Shown: positions 16,261 through 24,644 of the stretch, piece by piece
Layout of the letters: every line of letters starts with the position of its first letter
How positions within the stretch are numbered: the first letter of the stretch is position 1
Source: Desulfovibrio sp. OttesenSCG-928-G15
GTDB lineage: Bacteria; Desulfobacterota; Desulfovibrionia; Desulfovibrionales; Desulfovibrionaceae
NCBI GenBank assembly: GCA_030266525.1
Contig: JAJDIC010000010.1
Location: 1 to 41,499, forward strand
Direction: 5' to 3'
Length of the DNA: 41,499 nucleotides
The notes under the pieces: model-generated
The model's input: only the letters and a program-made list of their open reading frames with translations
What the model was told of the DNA's origin: nothing
The model's database searches: none
Translations under genes and position numbers: made by a program

Positions 16261-17532
16261 CTATTTTGGCTGATGCTTTAACGACTGAAGCAGCTTATAC
16301 ACAATCACAGCATTCTCCCGGGCCTGATCGATTACTTTCGGCAGCAGGGATTGGATGGTACCTTTTCTTTGCTGCCGTTCGCTCCACAGCCGCTCTACCG
16401 ACTGCACAATGCGATTAGGCGTAATATCGCTGAACTGTATGACCATATCTTCTTGCTGCACCATGCGCATCATTTCAAAGTATTTATGGTTCCACGCTGT
16501 TGCCAGAGAAGGGACTCCTGATGATATGGAGCCCACAAGGAAATGGAATCGTGAGCCAACAGCCACTTCCGCGCCCTCGCAGACCTTTTTGGTAATTTTC
16601 GGATTAACCTCAAAGGGCAGCAGGTGGACGCGTGCGGAATGCTCTGCCAACCGGGCAAGCACCGCTTCACACACAGGAAGGTCATTCTGCCTCCCTCCTT
16701 TTACCTCATGCGCGAGAAAAACAATGTGACATGGGCTGTTTTGCAGCAACCACTCTGCGGCTGCAGCCAAACTTTCAATATATGCCGAATCGCTGCCGGT
16801 ATGGCTTACGACTCTTTTAGCCACAACGTGGCTTGGGCCGAAAACGACATAAGGCACACCGTCCGGTACTCCACCCTTATCCATCAGCGCCTTCGCATCT
16901 TCCGCAGAACCGGCGGCAAGGCAAAAGGCACAATCAGGCAGAGTGGTCATAGGCACATTGACGCCCAACCCTTGCAACTCTTTGGCAGATTCCTCTCCCC
17001 TGCAAACGATCATATTCATACGGCTCAAAAAAAAGAAACTGACCAACTTTGTCAAAGGCTTGGTAAAAGGCCCTACCGCCTGGGAAAGCTTCACCACAGG
17101 AATACCTGTTCCAAAGGCGGGAACAAACCAGAGGGCGTTAATCACAAGATTTACAAAAGGCCGGTCATCTGTAAACGAAATACCGGAGGTATCCACCAGT
17201 ATGGTGCCGGCCGCGTAGGGTCTGAAAGAACCACGATAGGCCCATTTTGTGGGCAGGCCCAATTTGCGCAAAGCAAAAGTAACAATCCCCAACGGAAGCC
17301 CCAAAAACAATTGCGTCCAGGTTGTAAAAGGGAAAAAATTCCATCCCCGCGAAAGGGTAGGAGAAGCATCTGTCGCAGGGTATTTTGACAATACTGAAAC
17401 ACCTATTTCGGGCAATCGTTTTTGCAACTCTTCAACAACCGCGATGTTGATGGCCGGGCCGCCGATATTGCCTGACATACAACCGCCAACGAATACTATT
17501 TCCTGTTTTGCATTTTTCATTTTTTTAAACAT
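16261..17532 (-). CDS. Polysaccharide pyruvyl transferase family protein
   Basis: 423 aa; ATG at 17532, with a second in-frame ATG four codons in (17520); neither has a clear ribosome site. The sequence begins with a VFVGGCMSGNIGGPAI nucleotide-like loop and has the C-terminal EVAVGSRFHFLVGSISSGVPSLA segment diagnostic of CsaB/WcaK-type pyruvyl transferases. Members transfer pyruvate from phosphoenolpyruvate to a sugar as a ketal, adding a negative charge to exopolysaccharide or cell-wall glycan. It fits a decorating role in this locus and pairs with the FrhB-like gene at 11760, a frequent companion of such transferases. It is followed directly by the membrane-protein gene and preceded, with a 48-bp gap, by the DUF354 glycosyltransferase. 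The acceptor is unknown. Confidence 0.86.
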   Translation of the reverse strand: MFKKMKNAKQEIVFVGGCMSGNIGGPAINIAVVEELQKRLPEIGVSVLSKYPATDASPTLSRGWNFFPFTTWTQLFLGLPLGIVTFALRKLGLPTKWAYRGSFRPYAAGTILVDTSGISFTDDRPFVNLVINALWFVPAFGTGIPVVKLSQAVGPFTKPLTKLVSFFFLSRMNMIVCRGEESAKELQGLGVNVPMTTLPDCAFCLAAGSAEDAKALMDKGGVPDGVPYVVFGPSHVVAKRVVSHTGSDSAYIESLAAAAEWLLQNSPCHIVFLAHEVKGGRQNDLPVCEAVLARLAEHSARVHLLPFEVNPKITKKVCEGAEVAVGSRFHFLVGSISSGVPSLATAWNHKYFEMMRMVQQEDMVIQFSDITPNRIVQSVERLWSERQQRKGTIQSLLPKVIDQARENAVIVYKLLQSLKHQPK

Positions 17533-17580
17533 TCCATGATGTTATACGTATAGCAATCGTCCCTACATGGTATTGAAAAG

Positions 17581-18603
17581 CTAGTGGCAAAGCTTGTCCA
17601 CCATATCCAGGATAACGTCTGCAACATTCGCATGCCCTTCAAGCATGGCATCGCGGCGCAAGCCAAATTTTTCCTTGTTTGCCGGGTCGTCCATGAAGGA
17701 AATTGCTAGTTGCAGGGCTTTTTGCGCATCTTGCTCACTAAAGTACATACCACTGCGCTCCTGCTCAGACAGCACGCCCGCTGTATATTCGCTCGTACAA
17801 ACTGCCGGGGTTCCCAGCAGGGCCGCTTCCGAAGCCATAGTGCAGCTTTCCCCCAGGAACACGGCAGCAAAAGCCATGGCATGGTGTATGTCATTCGGTG
17901 ATACCGTTATGCATTTCTCACCGTAGCCTGAGGGTAAATCGCCTTCACAGGAAAGCACAACCGGTCCTTTCGCCAAAAGCGCATCGATGATTTGTCCTTT
18001 CTCTTCCGCGGAAAGGCCGTGCTTCCCAATATCGTGCGCGGCGTTCCACTCAACAAAACGCACTACACTGTATGGCCTCTCAGCAAAAAGACCATACGAT
18101 GCGGCAATCTTTTCATCCGGCGCGAACGCTTGCGGGTTGAGATATGCATATTCATGAAAACCGGCATAGCGAATATGGGGGCGTCCCAGGTTTCTTGTAA
18201 ACCAGGTCGGGGTGACAATTGCGTCGCTGGCGTACCTCATCAAAAAAATCGTTAATGAAGCATGCTCCGTATCTGTTACGGCAATATGCGGTATGGACAA
18301 TAACTTTGCCGCCCAAGCGGCACAGGGAGAGGCGCAACTCACAATGGCATCGGGGCGGAATTTGCGACCGGTTTGAAAAATGGCGTAGGTGCGGTGAATC
18401 AGCTCGTGAAAAAGTTCCAGCGTTGATTTGCCGTTTTTGGATAAAACAACATACGGAAGCTGTTTTTCACGCAATAGATGAACGGTAACGTCTTTTTCTC
18501 TCGCCGTGAACAAAAACTCATCGCCCCTGCTGGAGAGTTTTTTTGCAACTTGCGCCAAAATATGGACATGCGCTGGATGGTTTACGTCAAGCAATATCTT
18601 CAT
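17581..18603 (-). CDS. DUF354-family glycosyltransferase
   Basis: 340 aa from the ATG at 18603 with GGGAG five bases upstream; a TTG four codons earlier is less likely. It opens with KILLDVNHPAHVHILAQVA, the conserved start of DUF354 proteins, and has GT-B-like features: an N-terminal acceptor domain with VSCASPCAAWAAKLLSIPHIAVTD and a C-terminal donor domain with SCEGDLPSGYG and GESCTMASEAALLGTPAV, the equivalent of the glycine/glutamate-rich donor loop. DUF354 proteins are common in archaeal and bacterial surface-sugar clusters and are presumed glycosyltransferases; none of the motifs identifies the sugar. It is 21 bp downstream of the GT2 gene and in the same orientation, so both probably share a transcript. 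Confidence 0.84.
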   Translation of the reverse strand: MKILLDVNHPAHVHILAQVAKKLSSRGDEFLFTAREKDVTVHLLREKQLPYVVLSKNGKSTLELFHELIHRTYAIFQTGRKFRPDAIVSCASPCAAWAAKLLSIPHIAVTDTEHASLTIFLMRYASDAIVTPTWFTRNLGRPHIRYAGFHEYAYLNPQAFAPDEKIAASYGLFAERPYSVVRFVEWNAAHDIGKHGLSAEEKGQIIDALLAKGPVVLSCEGDLPSGYGEKCITVSPNDIHHAMAFAAVFLGESCTMASEAALLGTPAVCTSEYTAGVLSEQERSGMYFSEQDAQKALQLAISFMDDPANKEKFGLRRDAMLEGHANVADVILDMVDKLCH

Positions 18604-18624
18604 ATCTGCTCCCAAATAAGCAAA

Positions 18625-19623
18625 TCATTCTTGAACAGAATATGCCATTGTATTTTTGCCAGCGGCAGATGCTTTTTTTGTCAAGCGAATGCACAGGTGT
18701 TTATTGTCTTCAAAATCCATCCAGAATGATGTTACGAACATCTGGACTGACGATACAAGAAAAATGCATCCGAGCACTGCGGACGTTCCCATCGACTCCG
18801 CAGAGAATAAATGGACACCCAAAAATAGAGCAGACAAAAAGAAAAACAAGAAACTGAAAAAATAACAGAAAATCAGTACATGCCCATAGAGATATATGTA
18901 TTTGCGATAAAGTCTTTTGAAAAACAGCGACGCAAGCAGTGCCAAGAGAGGAAAAAATACTTTGTGCGCACGCATCTTTGAGGCCCAGCCTTTTCCATAC
19001 ACTGCTTTAACGGGCACTTCCGCAACGCGGGCATTCACAATATTGAGCTTTGTCAAAACATCATTCGGGCAACCGTAGCGGGGATACAGAGTATCCCAGT
19101 CTATAAAAGACAAAAAATCCCGGCGCATTGCCGTGTAGCCACACTGGGTATCCGAAACATGCCAGTACCCGGATGCTATTTTTGTCAGTACAGAAAGCCC
19201 CAGATTGCCTATCAGCCGGACTCTGGGAACGGGAGCTACGCCGACTTTATGAAAAAATCTGTTGCCTTTCACGTAATCCGCCTGATCGGCGATGATTGGT
19301 TCGAGAAGATCCGGCAAGTCTTCCGGGTCCATCTGACCATCACCGTCCATCACAACCGCAATATCTTCCCCGCCCTTAAGCACGGCCTGATACCCGGTAG
19401 CAAGTGCCCGCCCCTTGCCCCTGTTTACCTCGTGCTGGACGAGTTTTATTCGCGAGTCGCGCTCCATGCAATTGCGCACAATCTCAAGTGATTTATCCGT
19501 ACTGCAGTCATCAATTACATATACAGTGTCAACATAGCCAGGCACGCTTGTTATCGTCTTCGCAATCTTATTTTCTTCATTATAACAGGGAACAACAATG
19601 CCTATTGTAGTTTCTTTATACAT
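18625..19623 (-). CDS. Membrane-anchored GT2 glycosyltransferase (DPM1/GtrB-like)
   Basis: 332 aa, ATG at 19623 with AAGGTG upstream. Residues 1-220 are a family 2 domain: IVVPCYNEE, DDCSTD at 38-43 and Asp93-Gly-Asp95-Gly-Gln for metal and nucleotide-sugar binding, followed by the aromatic TQCGYTAMRRD segment typical of dolichol- or undecaprenyl-phosphate glycosyltransferases. Residues 225-310 contain two or three membrane spans. Such enzymes make polyprenyl-phosphate mannose or glucose, the donor for GT-C enzymes. That is a good functional match for the GT-C-like membrane protein at 14275 in the same gene block. The spacing of 72 bp from the asparagine-synthase-like gene and 21 bp to the DUF354 gene suggests an operon. 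Confidence 0.88.
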   Translation of the reverse strand: MYKETTIGIVVPCYNEENKIAKTITSVPGYVDTVYVIDDCSTDKSLEIVRNCMERDSRIKLVQHEVNRGKGRALATGYQAVLKGGEDIAVVMDGDGQMDPEDLPDLLEPIIADQADYVKGNRFFHKVGVAPVPRVRLIGNLGLSVLTKIASGYWHVSDTQCGYTAMRRDFLSFIDWDTLYPRYGCPNDVLTKLNIVNARVAEVPVKAVYGKGWASKMRAHKVFFPLLALLASLFFKRLYRKYIYLYGHVLIFCYFFSFLFFFLSALFLGVHLFSAESMGTSAVLGCIFLVSSVQMFVTSFWMDFEDNKHLCIRLTKKASAAGKNTMAYSVQE

Positions 19624-19695
19624 ATTTTTAACACCTTATGATGAACAGAGTACACGTTAAATAAACAACCCTATCCGTGCAAAACGCAATTCCAC

Positions 19696-21621
19696 TCATC
19701 TACGCAGCAAACTCAAAGGCTTCACGGTAAGCATAAAATGCAAATCATACCCTTTACTCTCCGTTGTACTTTGCACAAGCCGCCGTGCTTTCCGATGAAG
19801 CGGAAGGGTCGTGATATCAGACGGAATGCAACCATTTGTATTGAACACGTTCTGCATGCCTTCAGAAAGGCATATCGCCACGCCAGCAAGGTTGAGATGA
19901 TGATAAGGCAAGAGCGAAATAGTTTCTTTCTCTTTAAAAACTCTTGTCAGAGCATTATAATACACTGTCTTGTCAAGAATTTCCCAAAATAAAGACGGTG
20001 GAGATTGTAATATTTCTCGAAAAGCGTTCAGGATATTTTTTGCTTTTATAACTAACCCACGCTCTTGCGTATCATTCATGACCGGAACGATCTGCCTAAA
20101 AACCGATTCGTCTTTTCGGCCTTCATAGTTAAGAGGGTGCCAGCATTTTTCCGCAAAGGGGACAAATAAAAGCTCGGGGCAAGCTTTTTCCATTATCTTG
20201 AAATTCACATGAGAGACAGCGCGCATCTCCGGTTTTGTCACAAAAGCATACTGATGCAATAACGTGTTGTACGAGGGGAAGCACTCTATCCCACCGAACT
20301 TGAAATAAAGCCCTCCGTGAAATTGTGACATATTCGCAAGACACTCAAAATGATCCAAAGCAAATGTATCATTAACCATACTCAAAGAAGCAAGTTCGCG
20401 CTGAAGATATGCAATTTTTTCATGATACCGTATATCCGCAGCACTTTTAAAACCGAGAGCGTTCTTATGCAAAAACTCTGAGGACAAAGCGAAAGACGGC
20501 TCATTTTTGCCAATTTTTTTTAACAAATAGGTTGAATATTTGTAACCCCGAAAAAATTCACCGCCAATACCCTTAAAGCGAAAACATCCCGTTTTGCGAG
20601 AAGCCAGGGGAGCCTGCATACTGCCCAAATTGCGTAATCCTGCAACGCAAAAGAGCTTCTTCCTGGCCAATGCCACTATGTCATCCCATTTCTCCTCAGG
20701 GGCCTCTCGCAGCTCAATGGGAACTTCCTCCAAATCAAGTGAAAATTTTGTGGCTAAAAGCTTTGCGACGATTTTGTCAGGATGACCTTCGGGGCCTGCA
20801 ACACGGAACCGCACATTCTGATGTACCCCTGCTGCAATTGCAGCAGCCAATATAGTGCGAGAATCAATGCCCCCGGTGAGTTCGTGCCCGTCATCCCGAA
20901 TCGCTTTTTTCCCCCATATGTATACATGATTAACAAATTGTTCATACGCTTCATTGAATAATTTATCGCATGAATCGGCATCCCGAACATCATATAAATC
21001 CGTGATTAGAGGGTGAAAACTGGGGATATTGTCTTCGGATATTTTTAGTATTGTGTTGTTTGGCAAGAAAAAAATATTTTTATACAACGTTTCCAGCGTT
21101 CCAAAATACCCGTGGAACAAAAACCATGAAGCGGCATCTAAGCTGTATTCGATAGGCCCGAAAGACCGAAATATATCCAATATAAGATGTGGATTTGTGG
21201 AAATGATAAAAAGATTGCCTATGGTTCCCCAAAAAGTCGGGTAGGTGCCTAAAATAGCGCCTGTGACCATATCCTGGCAATCTTCAGAAAAGACACCATA
21301 GCAATAATTGCCGGGCCCCTTGGTATTCAGCGGTACACTGAACTCGTTGATGGCAGTGCAAACCGCATCCCCCTGAAGCACCACACCATCAAAAAAATGA
21401 ATCTTGCGATCGTCGAGCCATTCGAGATGCTGAGTCAGTGATTCTTCTGAATAAAAGACGCCAAGACGATTTTTCGCCTCATTTAAAAAGAAGCATGACT
21501 CAGAGTAGTCAACCAAAGCATTTTTATTGGGGTTCAAGCACAAAGCTTGAATAACTTCCTGCTCTATCGGTGGGCACGCACCATCTGTTTTCATTGAGTA
21601 AATGAGAATATAATCCAGCAC
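19696..21621 (-). CDS. Asparagine synthase-like protein without N-terminal Cys
   Basis: 641 aa from a GTG at 21621, which is preceded by GGGAGAGG; an ATG nine codons later is less well placed. The C-terminal two thirds match the asparagine synthase ATP-pyrophosphatase domain, with the PP-loop LTGGIDSR at 248-255 and a following FRVAGPEGHPDK segment. The N-terminal ~200 residues look like a remnant of the glutaminase domain but Cys2 is absent, as in the paralogue at 9586. The two proteins are only distantly alike. In this setting an amidating role on a sugar carboxyl is a reasonable guess, with ammonia or an unknown partner as nitrogen source. A true asparagine synthetase role is unlikely given the missing nucleophile and location. 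Confidence 0.83.
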   Translation of the reverse strand: MLDYILIYSMKTDGACPPIEQEVIQALCLNPNKNALVDYSESCFFLNEAKNRLGVFYSEESLTQHLEWLDDRKIHFFDGVVLQGDAVCTAINEFSVPLNTKGPGNYCYGVFSEDCQDMVTGAILGTYPTFWGTIGNLFIISTNPHLILDIFRSFGPIEYSLDAASWFLFHGYFGTLETLYKNIFFLPNNTILKISEDNIPSFHPLITDLYDVRDADSCDKLFNEAYEQFVNHVYIWGKKAIRDDGHELTGGIDSRTILAAAIAAGVHQNVRFRVAGPEGHPDKIVAKLLATKFSLDLEEVPIELREAPEEKWDDIVALARKKLFCVAGLRNLGSMQAPLASRKTGCFRFKGIGGEFFRGYKYSTYLLKKIGKNEPSFALSSEFLHKNALGFKSAADIRYHEKIAYLQRELASLSMVNDTFALDHFECLANMSQFHGGLYFKFGGIECFPSYNTLLHQYAFVTKPEMRAVSHVNFKIMEKACPELLFVPFAEKCWHPLNYEGRKDESVFRQIVPVMNDTQERGLVIKAKNILNAFREILQSPPSLFWEILDKTVYYNALTRVFKEKETISLLPYHHLNLAGVAICLSEGMQNVFNTNGCIPSDITTLPLHRKARRLVQSTTESKGYDLHFMLTVKPLSLLRR

Positions 21622-21674
21622 GACGCGCCTCTCCCTATCTATCTTATCGATATTTCAATTCGTTATATATGTTA

Positions 21675-23816
21675 TTATTCTGTCAAGAAGCTTGTGCACA
21701 CAACGTTAATGACAGGCAAGTCTTCCGGCATGGCGACCATCAGGCCGTGGTCCGCAATAAGGAACGAATCTGCCTCAATAGTATCAGCCGAGTTCAAAAT
21801 GCAAATTCCCTGGGAATAGCTTTGCTCATAGACCCCTTGGGAAATCGTTCTCACCGGGTCTACAAAAGGTGAACGCCAATGAAGCAGGGCAACAGTCAAA
21901 CCTTTCGCACGCATTTTTGTTGCGAGAATAAATCCTGCACCGGCATACGCCTCATCTGAGGCAAAATCATCCAGAACAACCACATCAAATTTGACAATAT
22001 CTTCACGCTCCCGGCGATTAGCGAGAGGAGCGTCAAAAGCCTTATCGGCTATATGCAGTGAATGATTATTTTTTTTTGCTTCCCTGTGCCAGACGGCATA
22101 CGCGTTAGCGTACATCCGCCTGGCCCCGATAACTGTCTGCCATGAACGCGAACCCGTTTTCTTTGTTGTCGTCAGCCTTCCTCTGAGGGCCAACAAAAAA
22201 ACAGCGTTTTCCGGCATGGCAACAACAGCGGCATCACCAAACTTCGCACGTGTCCGCCGTGTCAACTCCGTATCCGCACTGAACCTTGCGTCATCCCACC
22301 CGCCCAGACCGAGCAACGCATCACGCGTAAAAAGCAGCGACGGGTCAGGCGTGATATAGGGCATCAACCGCCAAGGGTTGCAAACATCTATATTCATGTC
22401 GACGCGGTACATACGAGACTCCAGAGCCACCGCATCGGGATTTTGTGACAAGTATTGCAACTGCTTGGCCACTTTTTGTGGATGAGACCAGTCATCTCCG
22501 CCGTGAATGGAGATAAAGGAGCCCCGTGCCGCTTTCATACCGATATTCACTGCTGCGAATGTCCCCTGATTTTGCGGCAGACGAATCAGCTTGATTCGGT
22601 CATCACCTTTTGCCATCGCCTCAACAGTCAACGCGCTACCGTCGGTGCTGGCATCATCGACGACAATAATTTCAATATTTTTCCACGTTTGCTCCTGCAT
22701 GCTGCGAACTGCGTAGGCAATACTCTCATCCATATTGTGCACGGGAAAAATCACACTCACCAATTCCGGACAATCACTTTCCGCAGGAGCTTTCGGAGCA
22801 TGAATATTGGCGAGGCTCAAAGGCTGACCGACATCGCGCACTTCAAGAGGCGCAAGCCCCATAAAGCGAAATGCCCTGTCGAGTAAGCATAGAAACTCTT
22901 TATCTGCCTGCGCCTCATCCATGCCTTCCCGCAAAAACTTTTGCCGTGCGGCCGTGGCGTGGAGGACAAGAAAATCCGCACCGACATTTCGCTCAGCGAA
23001 GCACTTTTCAAGCACTTCGGCGGCAAGCTCATACTTGTTTGAAAGAAGAAGGCAAAACGCTTCCGCTTGCAGTAAAAGATCCGGAGAATATAGGCTAAAT
23101 TGCTTGCAACGCTCTATCAAGGCATAGGCTTTGTCGTAATCCTCTTCAATATGATACCACATGATCAGGTGCCAACAGGCGGACATTCGCTCATATCGGG
23201 CTTCGGCCGGTTCTTCGACCATAAGATGCAGCCCGTCTTTCGCCAAATGGGAAAATCCACTGAATAACAAAGAACGCAATCTGGCGGACTTTAAAGCATA
23301 CTTGATTTGCGAAAAAGCATCATGCTCAGAAGCCGGCAACGCAAGCACTCTTTTCTCGTGTAGAGTGTACAGGAGTTCGATAAACCCGCTTACAAACCAG
23401 TCTCGCCGGACTTCTGTCAGCAGCGTTGTTCGATGCTGGGTAAATAGTGAAAATTTTGTCTGGTCTTCACTGCTGTCAAGAATTTTGCACCCCCCCCAGG
23501 TACGGCATTCAGCAGGTAATGCCACTGCCCCGACATGTCCGCACCCTTCATCTTCTTCTGACAAGACAAACAGTGCGCAATCCGAGAGCTGGGCCTTGAT
23601 AGCAAGATTGCCGATGAAGCACTCCTGTGCGCTGATAACGCAGACATCCGCAATCGCCAGCAATGCCTCCAAAGGCAAATCAAAAACTTTGATGTCAATC
23701 CCGCTAGCATCCAAAACATCGGTCAACGCAGCCTGATGGGCTGCCTGTCTGCCCCCCCCCCAGCATGAAGCACTGCGCCGGTTCGTTTGCCGCAATCTTA
23801 CTGAGCGCATTAACAA
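21675..23816 (-). CDS. Large glycosyltransferase, 3' portion (GT4 C-lobe, helical linker, GT2, partial extra domain)
   Basis: The open frame has a nominal TTG at 23816, but real coding in this frame probably begins at the G tract (23752-23761), where it joins the upstream frame. In order it holds the C-lobe of a GT4 domain (LLAIADVCVISAQE.FIGNLAIKAQ, the usual stretch with the donor-binding Glu), a helical TPR-like region, a GT2 domain (VSVIFPVHNMDES, VVDDASTDGS, HGGDDW), and about 110 residues starting KFDVVVLDDFAS that look like the first lobe of another GT-B domain and stop at VVCTSFLTE. The last domain seems incomplete. A G8 run at 23490-23497 stays in frame. Multi-domain proteins of this kind add several sugars. 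As sequenced, this part lacks a convincing own start. Confidence 0.78.
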   Translation of the reverse strand: MLMRSVRLRQTNRRSASCWGGGRQAAHQAALTDVLDASGIDIKVFDLPLEALLAIADVCVISAQECFIGNLAIKAQLSDCALFVLSEEDEGCGHVGAVALPAECRTWGGCKILDSSEDQTKFSLFTQHRTTLLTEVRRDWFVSGFIELLYTLHEKRVLALPASEHDAFSQIKYALKSARLRSLLFSGFSHLAKDGLHLMVEEPAEARYERMSACWHLIMWYHIEEDYDKAYALIERCKQFSLYSPDLLLQAEAFCLLLSNKYELAAEVLEKCFAERNVGADFLVLHATAARQKFLREGMDEAQADKEFLCLLDRAFRFMGLAPLEVRDVGQPLSLANIHAPKAPAESDCPELVSVIFPVHNMDESIAYAVRSMQEQTWKNIEIIVVDDASTDGSALTVEAMAKGDDRIKLIRLPQNQGTFAAVNIGMKAARGSFISIHGGDDWSHPQKVAKQLQYLSQNPDAVALESRMYRVDMNIDVCNPWRLMPYITPDPSLLFTRDALLGLGGWDDARFSADTELTRRTRAKFGDAAVVAMPENAVFLLALRGRLTTTKKTGSRSWQTVIGARRMYANAYAVWHREAKKNNHSLHIADKAFDAPLANRREREDIVKFDVVVLDDFASDEAYAGAGFILATKMRAKGLTVALLHWRSPFVDPVRTISQGVYEQSYSQGICILNSADTIEADSFLIADHGLMVAMPEDLPVINVVCTSFLTE
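23490..23497 (-). repeat. Poly-G tract (G8) in the large glycosyltransferase gene
   Basis: Eight consecutive C on the + strand read as Trp-Gly-Gly-Cys on the coding strand, in frame. It lies about 260 bp downstream of the G10 tract within the same coding region and is a second possible slippage site. Confidence 0.8.
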
Positions 23817-24624
23817 GACGCGGTAGTGAATGCTCCAACAGGCGGTGCGATACGGCGATCAATTTTTCTCCGTGGCCAGGCACCGCCAGATACCGCCTGA
23901 GCGCGTGCGCGGCATCCCGGCTGACAGAAGGAAGCCCAGGTTGAATCAGCAAGTCGTTCAAAACGCGCACTGCGCATAAAGGCATCCGCAAGGCATCGGA
24001 AAGGCGAATCGCACTTTCAAAGGAATCAACGCAGAGGGAGATATGTTCTTCTTTTGCCAAAAAAGCCCAAAGGTCGGGTTGCTCGCCCAAAAGAGCACTA
24101 TCAGAGGATTTCGGGGCAAGTTGCAAAGCGTATACAGCAACGGACGGGACGCCTGATATAAATGCGGCCCATAAAAAATCGTCAGGAAGATTATTCGTCG
24201 AGGAACACCAGCCGACGACAATGTCGGGCAAGTCGGCAGCCATACTTGCCGCCAACCCCATTATACGTTGCCGACGTGTTTTATCAGAAGGCAAATAAGG
24301 CTCAAACAGCGCAAAATTCTGGTTCACAACCGCATCAGAAACGTCAGTGGTGGTGGTGGAACTTTTAAGCACAATACCAGCAGCACTGAGGTGGGCAGCG
24401 ATATCAGAATCGCCGGCAGAGCTTTTTTCTACAAACAGCGCATAATGGCGAAAAAGCCACGGAGGGGAGTAAGTGCCCAAACAACATAAAGCGGCAATCT
24501 GCCGGTCGCAAGGCTCATTGACGAAGCAATGCAACGCTTTTGGCTTTTGATTAAAAATTCTGAGGGAAGGCTGAATGCTTTCAGTCCTGAGTTTTGCAAT
24601 ACTTTCAATAACTTCTCCGGTCAT
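23704..24624 (-). CDS. Large glycosyltransferase, 5' portion (GT4 N-lobe), frameshifted at G10
   Basis: 306 codons from ATG at 24624 (GGAG ten bases upstream) to a stop reached 15 codons after the G tract. Residues 1-287 look like the N-lobe and start of the C-lobe of a GT4 glycosyltransferase: ADLPDIVVGWCSSTNNLP, ISGVPSVAVYALQLAP, then KLIAVSHRLLEHSLPRLVNAL and AQCFMLGGG, the standard strand ending in Gly-Gly-Gly. After the tract the protein sequence in this frame is non-native. Removing one G would continue into the frame of 21675-23816, restoring the GT4 C-lobe and a predicted 982-aa protein. The gene is 20 bp after the aminotransferase gene. The two halves are therefore best treated as one gene in an off state or an assembly error. 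Confidence 0.8.
   Translation of the reverse strand: MTGEVIESIAKLRTESIQPSLRIFNQKPKALHCFVNEPCDRQIAALCCLGTYSPPWLFRHYALFVEKSSAGDSDIAAHLSAAGIVLKSSTTTTDVSDAVVNQNFALFEPYLPSDKTRRQRIMGLAASMAADLPDIVVGWCSSTNNLPDDFLWAAFISGVPSVAVYALQLAPKSSDSALLGEQPDLWAFLAKEEHISLCVDSFESAIRLSDALRMPLCAVRVLNDLLIQPGLPSVSRDAAHALRRYLAVPGHGEKLIAVSHRLLEHSLPRLVNALSKIAANEPAQCFMLGGGQTGSPSGCVDRCFGC
23752..23761 (-). repeat. Poly-G tract (G10) at the frameshift point, candidate phase-variation switch
   Basis: Ten C on the + strand. On the coding strand it follows ATG-CTG and is followed by CAGACAGGCAGC. G10 leads to a stop after the GT4 N-lobe; G9 (or G12) reads Met-Leu-Gly-Gly-Gly-Arg-Gln into the long downstream frame. Confidence 0.85.
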
Positions 24625-24644
24625 TCAGCCACCACTCCATCAAG

